Below are positions 1-8,027 of a stretch of DNA of 64,000 nt, piece by piece (the stretch's first letter is position 1; each line of letters starts with the position of its first letter). The notes under the pieces are model-generated. The model did not search any database. It was not told where the DNA came from and was given only the letters and a program-made list of their open reading frames with translations. The stretch comes from Schlesneria paludicola DSM 18645 (lineage in GTDB: Bacteria > Planctomycetota > Planctomycetia > Planctomycetales > Planctomycetaceae). Position numbers and translations under genes: made by a program. Location: the NCBI RefSeq assembly GCF_000255655.1, contig NZ_JH636434.1, positions 2,693,719 to 2,757,718 of the forward strand, written 5' to 3'.

Positions 1-2
1 GC

Positions 3-3000
3 ATCGACATTAATACGGGACACACCTTGTGGGAAGGTGTTGAGGGTGTGTCCGCCGAACGAATTCTGGGTGGGTTTCCTTCACAGCAGATTGATCCTCA
101 GGAAGTCTGGCGCGGGCAGGCAAATCCGTTTCAGAATTCGAATGAATACCAGGGAGCGTCCGCCGAATTCAGCCCCCTGACGAGTCTCCTTTTTCGCGAT
201 GGCACTTATGGCCTGCTCAGTAGTGATGGACACCAGTTGTTCGTCATCGAAGACCACGGAATTCTGTCGGCCCGGCATCCGGGTCAACAGTGGGGCTGGG
301 ACGGAAACAACGAACCGCAAGACCCATTCGGAGTTCCCTGGAAAACGAACCGGCTCGTCTCGTACGACTTGCGTACGGGAAAGGCGCTATGGAGCCTTGG
401 AGGCAGCGAATCGCACGAGTCGTTTGATCTGCCACTGGCCGGATCCTATTTCTATGGAACGCCTGCCATCGATGGCAACGAGATGTTCGCGGTCGTTGGC
501 AAGGCCGACGAAGTCCGACTCTGGGCGCTCGATCGCGCCACGGGAACTCCCCTCTGGTCGCAATTAATTGGTTATTCCGACACAAAGATCGATCAGGATC
601 TCACGCGACGCTGGATCGCATCGCAAGTGGCCGTTGGCAATGGTGTGATCGTCTGTCCGACGACCGTGGGGTGGCTGGTGGCCATCGATCGTCTGCGACA
701 ATCGGTCATGTGGGCGTATCGCTATGCACCGCGAACGAACGGCAGTCCCGTGGACCGCGAGTCAGGAACGGCATTGTTGCCACAACGCGACCTGAGCGGA
801 ACGTGGAGCCCCTCGGCACCGATCATTAGCGGCAATCACATCCTGTTCACGCCGCAGGACGAACCCCAGATCTTTTGCCTGAATGTCACGGACGGACGAT
901 TGATCTGGAGCAAACCCAAAGAGCGTGGCGTCTATCTGGCCGGTGTCTTCCAGGAATTGGTGCTTGTAGTCGGCGAATCGAACGTGACCGCATATCACAT
1001 CGACGATGGACGGACAGTCTGGGTCTTGCAAATTGATGAGGGAATTCGACCTTCGGGACGTGGTATCGCAGTCGATGACCGATACTACTTGCCGCTTAGC
1101 AGCGGGGCGTTGCAATCGATCGACTTGAACTCGGGAAAAGTCGCGACGCAGTCGTTCGTCGGGTCTCAGCAGTCGGCGCTCGGCAATCTGGTCATGCACC
1201 ACGGAAAGCTGTTGTCGCTTAGCCCGCACGGCCTGTCCGCGTTCGCTCAACGGGATGCCGTTCTGGCTGAAATCAATCAGCGGCTGACTCGCGATCAGGA
1301 CGATCCCTGGGCGCTGTTGCGATCGAGCGAAATTCAGTTGCTCAATCGTCACTATGCCGATGCGTTACCACTGCTGCGCAAAATTCCGAAGGAACGACTC
1401 TCACCGCCTGAACAGGAACGGTATCAAGCGGCATTAATCGAATGCCTCTCGACACTCATTCAAGAAAACGTGTCGAGCCGAACGTCAGAATTGGATGAGC
1501 TTGGGCATCTGGCCTCGTCGGCGGACGATCAGCTTTTGTTCCATGAGCTGACTGCAAAAAAGCTCCTGAAGGATCAGCAGCCGATTCCGGCCTTCGAAAT
1601 GTTCGTTCGTCTCGCTAAAGACGGCGATGACGATTCCATGACTCGGGGCGACGATCGAAGCGTTTCCGTGCGCCGACGGGCGTGGCTTAGCGGCCGACTT
1701 TCCGAAATCTGGACGATGGCGTCAAAGGCCGACCGGGCAACACTGGATCAACTCGTGACCACGGAAGTGGAAACTGCCATACAAGCCGGCGGCGACACCT
1801 GCGACCGCATCGGAAAACTGTTCGCGTTTCACCCTGCCGCGGTTCGAGCGATCGAGGCGTCTGTCGAGTCACTGATTCTGGCGAACAAATCAGGGCAGGC
1901 CCGCATTGTCCTGCAGCAACTGATTGAACATCCGGATGCGAACATTGCAGCGCAGGCCACCGATCGGCTGGCAAGGTTGATGATGCAGTGCCATCAAGCC
2001 GCCGATGCGGCCTTTTATTTTCGGCGTCTGGAATCGAAATTTGAAAACGTGGTAGTCCGCGACGGACTGACGGGGGCCGAACTAGCGGCTCGCGCACGTG
2101 CGGATCATTCGGCAGATTTTGAACCGAGACCAACCGGCGTTGCCTGGACGTCGAATCGTTTGAAGCTGGAACAGTCGGTCATGATGTATAGCCAGCCTTC
2201 GCACGATGTGGCGCTGGATTCCCGGTTGCCCTATTTCCAGCGTTTATCCCTTGAATCGTTTCAAAGCGACCAGCGGCTGGCTTTAGAGTCGCTGGCAACG
2301 GGACGATTGGACTGGATGATTCCCCTTCGCAGTGCCGTCCGAGCCGCCGATGATGGAAATCTGACGACGCGACTGATCGGCCACCAGATGTTCTTCGTGA
2401 GTCGTGGTGTGCTGCACGCCGTGTCCCCACTCGACAAACAGGTCTTGTGGACCAAGACTCTGGACGGTCACGTCGATGGAAGTTCGCCATTCCGGAACGA
2501 CGGCCGCCCATCGATCACACCGATGATCGCGCCCGGTCGCGACGAAATGTCACAGATGATGCTGTTGCAGCGGGCCTACTCCACCGGCCCTTTGGCGGTT
2601 GTTCAGCCGCACTATCTGTGTATTCAGGGCCGTCGATCGCTTTCCGTGCTCGATCCCCAAACAGGACGCGAGGTCTGGAAACTGGATGGACTACCCATGA
2701 ATTCGCAGGTCGTCGGAACAAGCGAAGTCTTGTTTACGATGATTCCGGGAAAGAACGATGTGCTGGCCTATCGCGCCCTGGATGGCAAGCCGCTGCTGGT
2801 TCCCAATTTGCAAAAACTGCTCAGCCAGACATTGCTGACGCACGGTTCGTCATTGCTGTTGATCAAAGCCGGAAAGCCCTCGGCCCTCAGTGCCTTAGGA
2901 ATCCGGCTTTCAGGCGGCCCACAGATTTCGCTTCAGCTTCATGATCCCGTCAAAGACAAAACCATCTGGCAAATTGACGACCTGCCTGGGGGAAGTCGCA

Positions 3001-3593
3001 TCAGTCCGCTTGATGACGAAGAAGTCGTTGTTGCACGGCCAGACGGTCGAGTCCAACGGATTGAAGTGGCGACCGGCACCGTGACTGCATTGGAAGGAGT
3101 TCCAGACGACATCGAGAAATCAGCGAAGCGAGGACCAGCAACGGACAAATATCTGCTGGCGGACAACGATCGCATCTATCTGATTGCCAATTCCGCCGAA
3201 AGCATTATCGATTCCTCTGAAGAGAGCATCGAATCAATCCGCGTGCATGGCACGGTGTCGGCATGGAGCCGTCACGACAACCGATTCTTGTGGCAGCGAA
3301 GCGTCGCACATCACAATCTGGTCGTCGATCGTTTCGCATCCATGCCCGTATTTCTGTTCCTGTCGCGGAAATGGAAGCCTCGACAACGATTGGACGTTGG
3401 CTACTTGAATGTGACGGCGATCCACAAGCAGTCGGGCGAACTTCTGATCGATTCAAAGTTCCCTTCAGGCCACAGTGGATTTCATGCGCTCGCCATCCAC
3501 GTCGACGATCCGTCGATTGAGTTGCGGTCGTACAACGCCAGGATCAGACTGTTGCCCACGATGGATGCGGGCGATCCTCAAAAGAACGAGTGA
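3..3593 (+). CDS. PQQ-repeat/TPR secreted protein, 5' partial
   Basis: The reading frame is already open at base 3 and begins inside a PQQ-type repeat (IDINTGHTLW), so the gene starts before the window and the first possible start inside it (TTG at 27) is not real. About 1196 residues are visible. Quinoprotein-like blades of the form D-x-x-TG-x-x-LW recur at the beginning (YDLRTGKALW, LDRATGTPLW, LNVTDGRLIW, YHIDDGRTVW) and again late (LDPQTGREVW). A helical, TPR-like stretch at roughly residues 420-690 separates the two propellers. Such proteins in planctomycetes are usually exported and of unknown role; nothing here shows PQQ cofactor binding or catalysis. It is a paralogue of the 1504-residue protein at 50166-54680, which shows what the missing N-terminus should look like. 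Domain call firm, function unknown. Confidence 0.85.
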   Translation: MDINTGHTLWEGVEGVSAERILGGFPSQQIDPQEVWRGQANPFQNSNEYQGASAEFSPLTSLLFRDGTYGLLSSDGHQLFVIEDHGILSARHPGQQWGWDGNNEPQDPFGVPWKTNRLVSYDLRTGKALWSLGGSESHESFDLPLAGSYFYGTPAIDGNEMFAVVGKADEVRLWALDRATGTPLWSQLIGYSDTKIDQDLTRRWIASQVAVGNGVIVCPTTVGWLVAIDRLRQSVMWAYRYAPRTNGSPVDRESGTALLPQRDLSGTWSPSAPIISGNHILFTPQDEPQIFCLNVTDGRLIWSKPKERGVYLAGVFQELVLVVGESNVTAYHIDDGRTVWVLQIDEGIRPSGRGIAVDDRYYLPLSSGALQSIDLNSGKVATQSFVGSQQSALGNLVMHHGKLLSLSPHGLSAFAQRDAVLAEINQRLTRDQDDPWALLRSSEIQLLNRHYADALPLLRKIPKERLSPPEQERYQAALIECLSTLIQENVSSRTSELDELGHLASSADDQLLFHELTAKKLLKDQQPIPAFEMFVRLAKDGDDDSMTRGDDRSVSVRRRAWLSGRLSEIWTMASKADRATLDQLVTTEVETAIQAGGDTCDRIGKLFAFHPAAVRAIEASVESLILANKSGQARIVLQQLIEHPDANIAAQATDRLARLMMQCHQAADAAFYFRRLESKFENVVVRDGLTGAELAARARADHSADFEPRPTGVAWTSNRLKLEQSVMMYSQPSHDVALDSRLPYFQRLSLESFQSDQRLALESLATGRLDWMIPLRSAVRAADDGNLTTRLIGHQMFFVSRGVLHAVSPLDKQVLWTKTLDGHVDGSSPFRNDGRPSITPMIAPGRDEMSQMMLLQRAYSTGPLAVVQPHYLCIQGRRSLSVLDPQTGREVWKLDGLPMNSQVVGTSEVLFTMIPGKNDVLAYRALDGKPLLVPNLQKLLSQTLLTHGSSLLLIKAGKPSALSALGIRLSGGPQISLQLHDPVKDKTIWQIDDLPGGSRISPLDDEEVVVARPDGRVQRIEVATGTVTALEGVPDDIEKSAKRGPATDKYLLADNDRIYLIANSAESIIDSSEESIESIRVHGTVSAWSRHDNRFLWQRSVAHHNLVVDRFASMPVFLFLSRKWKPRQRLDVGYLNVTAIHKQSGELLIDSKFPSGHSGFHALAIHVDDPSIELRSYNARIRLLPTMDAGDPQKNE

Positions 3594-3896
3594 CGCAGGA
3601 TCTCTGTCAAAGGCCCCACAGAGCCTGAAGACATGCCACACAAGGCCGGACGTCACGTCACGCAATTTGTCCGCGGATTTCGGTTCGCCGTAGCGTTCAC
3701 AATCCGTGGTGCGGGGGACAGACGCGTTGTCCCAAGTCATTGGAACCTTGAGTGCATCGACCGAGCAATCCTACCCTTTTTCGCGGGACGATGAGCCAGT
3801 CCCCAGCCGGTAAACGGCTCCTATTTCACCCCCAGTGGCCCCGTCGGCTTTGATCCGGCACCGCGATCGTTCGCCCCATGGCAGCGTTAAATACCG
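3594..3896. other. Intergenic spacer between converging genes
   Basis: No gene is seen. Positions 3792-3827 carry a GAGCCAGTCCCC motif followed by GTAAACGGCTCC, related to a motif at 14828-14862 and to the inner part of the repeats at 6716-6834 and 14694-14799. It looks like a decayed copy of that repeat family. Confidence 0.4.
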
Positions 3897-6071
3897 CTAC
3901 TTCGGTGACTGGCCGGCATAACATCGAGCCGCCATTGCATCGTTGCCCAGCGCTTCGTAGGCACGCCCCATGGCTCGATGCAGATCGCGAACGGAAATCC
4001 CATCGTGATTCACGATGGCCTGGCACTGTTCCAGACACTCTTCGGGATTCGCCTCGTTGAGAGCGATTTCAGCCAGACGCAGACGTGCCCGATTGCTCCA
4101 CTCAACAGACGTCCCATCGATCAACGTCTTCCATCGCTCTTTCGCCGACTCGGCTCGTCCGTTCTCGCCGTCCAGATCCGCAAGTAAGTATGTCATCTCA
4201 GACCGAATCGCGTCAGTCACTCGACCTTTCAGCGTCTGCAGATAGACAGTCGATGTCTGATCATCGAATCCGAGTTGCATAAAAGCCCGCCCGATCAGCA
4301 GTTGGCCGGTCTGCCCTAACCATTCCGAGCGGGGCTGCAGTGCAATCAACGAACGGTAAAGAAAGACCGCTTCGCGTTCGCGCAAGTCTTCAGAGATCGA
4401 AAACCAGCGGGCGTAGCTTGTGACGAATGCAGCAGCCATTCGTACGTCAGGTTCGTCGAACAAGGGCTTGAACGTCAACATCGCCTCCGCGGCTTGCTGG
4501 TACTTTTCTTGCTTGAGGTAAGCCATTCCGAGCAGGACGGCGCCGCGGGCTTGTTCGTGGGGGTGATTAACCGTTTCCGTCGCGCGGCGAAACTGAAATG
4601 AGGCATCTTGTGCCTCACCCATATCCATAAGCAATCGTCCCAATTGCAACAGCGATGCGGTGTGCAGGCTGTGCCCTGGTGCGCCATCGACGACATAATG
4701 CAACTGAAATCCAGCTCGCTCGTACTCGCCGTCGCGAACATAGATCGAAGCGAGATTGTAAGCCGAACGAATGGCCACCGGGGTGGATTCGCGTCCGACA
4801 AGAGACAAATAGTATTGCGTCGCCTTGGGCTGCACCCCTTCGCAGTGTGCGATCAGTGCGCGCAGAAAGGTTGCCGCTTCACACAGACGATGAATGGGAA
4901 TCCAGGCCTGCAGACTGGTCATGGTCAGGTCCATCATTCGACGAGCACGAACACCATCGGGGTCTGTGCGAGACACCGTCAACTGATCGCCTTCCAGTGT
5001 CCAGGTCGCCCGCAATTCGGAAGCGAGAATCGTCAGCGTCAAGCTGATTGGGCGATTCTCGGATTCCATGCTGACCGGACGCGCCAGCAGCGGATCATGT
5101 GCCACGTCAGACCAGTCAACCTTCCATCCACATTCGGCGGCCAAGCCTTCCAGAATCGACTTGATGGACTGATTTCGGCAGTCCACTTCAACCATTCCGG
5201 CGATGATCAAAGGAACGTCGCCGACTCTCATGGGCGTCTTTTTGACCTGGCATCGGAGTGCATTGGCAGGTCTGCTAGCGTCGAGTGACGGATCGTCTGA
5301 TCCCGTCTGTCCGTCAGCCCACTCGATGGCCGCCTCAAGCGACCAGACCAGCAGTTCGCCCAAAGGAGGAACGGCATCCTCAAATCCGGGCACACCGCCC
5401 TCAACCGAGCGGTGTGCGAGGGTGATTGGCAGCAGGTAATCGATTTCGTGTTGCATTGTTCGGGGCAGCCGACCTTGTCCGTTAGTTTGAAACTCGAGCG
5501 AACGCAACAACCCCTCGGCGCTTTTCGGATCGTTTTTGCGAATGAACAGGCGCGCTTGCCCATAAATGGCCGCAGCCTTCAGCGTGGGATCTGAGGTATT
5601 CCCACTGACGATCTGCAAGTTGGACAAGGCGTCGTCCCAAAGCCCCAGCCCTTCCTGACAGAGCGCGATTCGGTACTGCAATTCCGGTAGCTGGCGAACA
5701 GGATCATCACTTCCCAATTTCTGGAAATAGCGAAGTGCGACTTCGTAACGGCGCGCCAGGAATTCGCGGTCACCAATCCGTCGATCAGCCCGCTGCAAAT
5801 GGGGATCGACTTTGGTTGTCGGATCTTCGTGATGTTCGGCAGCGTGTGCGCGAGCCGTCGCCGCAGCAGATGCTTTGACACGGGCCACGCCCACACCGAC
5901 CGCGATCGGAAAGATCGCCAGAATCGTCAAGATCAATGGAAACGTCACATTTCGCTTAGCTGGCGCCACTTCCGCAGTCATTTCCTTGCCTGTTTTTGAT
6001 GCGTCCGCAACGGAGGCAGACGCTTGTCCGGTTGGCGTCGACGCGACGGGATGCTGGTTCGCAGTTGTCAT
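3897..6071 (-). CDS. Membrane-anchored TPR protein
   Basis: This encodes about 724 residues from the ATG at 6071 (MTTANQHPVA). The open frame extends to 6134, but that longer N-terminus is basic and unlike a normal start. A single hydrophobic segment (FPLILTILAIFPIAVGVGVA, about residues 43-65) follows a short Ala/Thr-rich cytoplasmic tail, and the remainder lies on the other side of the membrane. That part is largely helical repeats with TPR signatures (for example RYEVALRYFQKLG and QCQAIVNHDGISVRDLHRAM). A non-repeat block at about residues 290-390 resembles the small secretin/TonB short N-terminal fold (SIKSILEGLAAECGWKVDWS...). It is divergently transcribed from the FlgM-like gene, with 116 bases between the start codons. 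Function unknown; a scaffold for an envelope complex is only a guess. Confidence 0.8.
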   Translation of the reverse strand: MTTANQHPVASTPTGQASASVADASKTGKEMTAEVAPAKRNVTFPLILTILAIFPIAVGVGVARVKASAAATARAHAAEHHEDPTTKVDPHLQRADRRIGDREFLARRYEVALRYFQKLGSDDPVRQLPELQYRIALCQEGLGLWDDALSNLQIVSGNTSDPTLKAAAIYGQARLFIRKNDPKSAEGLLRSLEFQTNGQGRLPRTMQHEIDYLLPITLAHRSVEGGVPGFEDAVPPLGELLVWSLEAAIEWADGQTGSDDPSLDASRPANALRCQVKKTPMRVGDVPLIIAGMVEVDCRNQSIKSILEGLAAECGWKVDWSDVAHDPLLARPVSMESENRPISLTLTILASELRATWTLEGDQLTVSRTDPDGVRARRMMDLTMTSLQAWIPIHRLCEAATFLRALIAHCEGVQPKATQYYLSLVGRESTPVAIRSAYNLASIYVRDGEYERAGFQLHYVVDGAPGHSLHTASLLQLGRLLMDMGEAQDASFQFRRATETVNHPHEQARGAVLLGMAYLKQEKYQQAAEAMLTFKPLFDEPDVRMAAAFVTSYARWFSISEDLREREAVFLYRSLIALQPRSEWLGQTGQLLIGRAFMQLGFDDQTSTVYLQTLKGRVTDAIRSEMTYLLADLDGENGRAESAKERWKTLIDGTSVEWSNRARLRLAEIALNEANPEECLEQCQAIVNHDGISVRDLHRAMGRAYEALGNDAMAARCYAGQSPK

Positions 6072-6176
6072 CGGAACTGACCTTGACCAAAGAAGTCGAA
6101 CCAGCAAATATGCCGCACGTTTCCGTAAGAGCAAACGATTAAGACACGTGGGATCTGCGAATCTTAAGATTGTGCG

Positions 6177-6182
6177 AGGAAG
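6177..6182 (+). promoter_or_regulatory. Ribosome binding site of flgM-like gene
   Basis: AGGAAG lies five bases before the GTG at 6188. It fixes that codon as the start, rather than the in-frame alternative start at 6170, which has no Shine-Dalgarno match. Confidence 0.6.
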
Positions 6183-6187
6183 TTACC

Positions 6188-6487
6188 GTGAGAATCGAGC
6201 CCGGAAATTCGAACGTCCCCCCTGCTTCGGGACGTAAACCGGGACGCGCGACGTCTCGCCCTGCCTCGTCATCGTCGGCGTCATCAACTGAACGGTCATC
6301 CGAATCCGTCGTTTCTGCCGAAGCGTCCCCGTTTGCCAGTGGTTTAGAAGAATTGCCCGAAGTCCGAATGGATGTTGTCGAAGAAGTTCGCGAGCGACTG
6401 CGTCGGGGTGAGCATTTGACCCGCGATGCCGCCGAACGAACTGCTGCTGCCATCCTTGCGGATCTTGCTAGTTTCATCGGTCAATAG
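6188..6487 (+). CDS. flgM: FlgM-like anti-sigma-28 factor (candidate)
   Basis: This is a 99-residue protein from a GTG start. The first half is low-complexity (Ser/Arg/Pro rich). The second half (LPEVRMDVVEEVRERLRRGE, then HLTRDAAERTAAAIL) matches the pattern of the FlgM C-terminus, in which a VxxVxxIRxxIxxG(x)Y helix is followed by a short helix ending in A..L. Known FlgM proteins bind and inhibit the flagellar sigma factor FliA until they are exported through the finished hook. The position just upstream of fliC, fliD and fliS fits this role. Length (usually 90-100) and the disordered N-terminus also fit. The aromatic residue usual after the glycine is replaced here by H/L, so the match is moderate. 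A generic small regulator is the alternative. Confidence 0.55.
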   Translation: MRIEPGNSNVPPASGRKPGRATSRPASSSSASSTERSSESVVSAEASPFASGLEELPEVRMDVVEEVRERLRRGEHLTRDAAERTAAAILADLASFIGQ

Positions 6488-6715
6488 TCCGATTTCTCTG
6501 ATTGCAATTCCGCCAGACGTTCAAGTCATTGGTGAGAACCTGCAAATCTCGGCATTTTACTTTTGTCGGCCCCCCGCCCGACCAGTGGCGGACCTCTCAA
6601 GGCTTGAGCCACCTCACGAACAGAGACTCGGGTGCGGCACCATGACCGTCATCGGTCGGGCTGCGTCTTGATCCCAAAATCATCTCCGGGTCCAAGACGG
6701 CCCTGATGATCGCCC

Positions 6716-6834
6716 GCAGTTGAAATCACGGGGAAAGGCAGCTTGGCGTTCTTGATGTCATGGTGCTCTTAGAAGTGTCACAGCATTTTTGAATCTGTGC
6801 GGAGCCAGCCCCTGTACTTTCAACTGGCTCTTAG
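6716..6834. repeat. Interspersed palindromic-ended repeat, copy 1
   Basis: The stretch shares blocks with 14694-14799: a CTTGGCGTT...GATGTCATGG block, then GGAGCCAG[CT]CCC, then CAAC(T/A)GGCT and TTAG or TAAG at the right end. The right arm CAACTGGCTCTTAG pairs only partly with CAGTTG at the left end (6717-6722), so this copy is more decayed than the second. No coding capacity is seen. It may be a MITE-like or REP-like element. Confidence 0.5.
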
Positions 6835-6963
6835 TCCGTGGCCCACGAAAATTCCCATTCGCACCACGAAAGTCCTGTTGCTAAGGCGGGGCTGTGACGT
6901 GAGTCGTTCTGGGCTTCACCCTAAATCAATTGATTCGACAGCTTTTTTTTAGTTTTTGGGCAA

Positions 6964-6971
6964 GCCGATTC
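6964..6971 (+). promoter_or_regulatory. Possible sigma-28 -10 box for fliC
   Basis: GCCGATTC matches six of eight bases of the enterobacterial FliA -10 consensus GCCGATAA. The place where a TAAA -35 box should be (6945-6948) reads TTTT, so the match is weak. The location, about 120 bases before the flagellin start, is reasonable. Confidence 0.25.
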
Positions 6972-7090
6972 GTCGCGACTCGATACATCTTTCACGGACG
7001 GGGGACGATTCAGACGCCGCCAATCGAGCCTCTTCTCCCGGGAAATTAGAACAGCTTTCTCACGAGACCCTCACAACAAGGAATCAGCGA

Positions 7091-7921
7091 ATGGCCCTCT
7101 CCGTCAACACGAACTACGCCTCCCTCACCGCTCAAAACAACCTGCAAGCGAGCCAGAGCCGCTTGACGACATCGCTGCAACGCTTGTCGACCGGTTTGAA
7201 AATCAACAGCGCCGGCGATGATCCTGCTGGCCTTGTGACCTCGTCGCTGCAAGCCTCACAAATCTCCGGTTTGCAAACTTCGATTCAGAACATTCAGACC
7301 GGTACCGCGTTGGCCCAGACTGCCGACTCGTCGCTGGCCAACATCAACAACCTGCTCGTTCAGGTCCGAACGCTGGCTGCGAACTCAGCTAACACCGCGA
7401 CCCAAAGCACCGCGTCACTCGCCGCAAACCAGGCCAGTGCGACTGCTTTGTTATCCTCGATCGATAACATCAGCACGACCACCAAGTTCGGTACAGTCGC
7501 CCTGCTCGACGGTACGTTCTCGGCTCAACAGTTTCAGACGGGTGCATTCTCGGGCCAGACGTCATCGCTGACGATCGCCGCCGCCGATTCGACGACACTC
7601 GGTGTGAACGGTATCGACCTGACGACGGCTGCTGGTGCCACCGCCGCTTTGACGGCGATTGACGCCGCAATCAGCACAGTCGCCACGGCCCGCGGAAACA
7701 TTGGTTCCTTCATTACCGGTACGTTGACCGCGACCCAGAACAACAACCAGTCACAGCTCACGAATCTTCAACAAGCTCAGTCGATTCTGACCGATACCAA
7801 CTACCAGACGGAAATCGCGACCTACACCAGCGAAAACATCCGTCAGCAGGCCGCTTCCACGGTTCTCGGATTTGCCAACCAAAGCAACCAGTCGATCATC
7901 TCGTTGCTCCGAGGTCAGTAA
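7091..7921 (+). CDS. fliC: Flagellin
   Basis: This 276-residue protein is the subunit of the flagellar filament, exported through the flagellar type III system. The N-terminus (ALSVNTNYASLTAQNNLQAS, then LSTGLKINSAGDDPAGL) and the C-terminus (ENIRQQAASTVLGFANQSNQ, then SIISLLRGQ) are the classical D0/D1 helices. The region between is short, giving little room for the variable D2/D3 surface domains, so the filament should be thin-walled. The start at 7091 is set by AAGGAA eight bases upstream; an open frame reaching back to 6956 has no such signal and would add 45 unlikely residues. It is followed by a strong hairpin and by fliD and fliS. It is the only flagellin in the window. Confidence 0.95.
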   Translation: MALSVNTNYASLTAQNNLQASQSRLTTSLQRLSTGLKINSAGDDPAGLVTSSLQASQISGLQTSIQNIQTGTALAQTADSSLANINNLLVQVRTLAANSANTATQSTASLAANQASATALLSSIDNISTTTKFGTVALLDGTFSAQQFQTGAFSGQTSSLTIAAADSTTLGVNGIDLTTAAGATAALTAIDAAISTVATARGNIGSFITGTLTATQNNNQSQLTNLQQAQSILTDTNYQTEIATYTSENIRQQAASTVLGFANQSNQSIISLLRGQ

Positions 7922-7940
7922 TCTCGCGAGTAACCGTCGT

Positions 7941-7984
7941 GTAACTGCAAAGGGAGCCTGCGAATGCAGTGCTCCCTTTGTTAC
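7941..7984 (+). terminator. Hairpin between fliC and fliD
   Basis: CAAAGGGAGC (7948-7957) pairs perfectly with GCTCCCTTTG (7971-7980), and GTAAC/GTTAC extends the stem outside a two-base bulge. There is no T-run after it, so it may be a partial terminator or an mRNA-stabilising 3' stem that lets flagellin outnumber FliD. Confidence 0.55.
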
Positions 7985-8027
7985 TTGATTGGGTGCACTA
8001 TTTCGTTATTTGACAGGAACTGCGCAC

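Larger units (their letters stand above)
6488..7090. other. Long leader region upstream of fliC
   Basis: No convincing gene lies in these 603 bases. They contain the interspersed repeat at 6716-6834. A run of T residues and a GCCGATTC box (6964-6971) that could be a sigma-28 -10 element come next, followed by a roughly 110-base untranslated leader before the fliC ATG. Confidence 0.5.
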
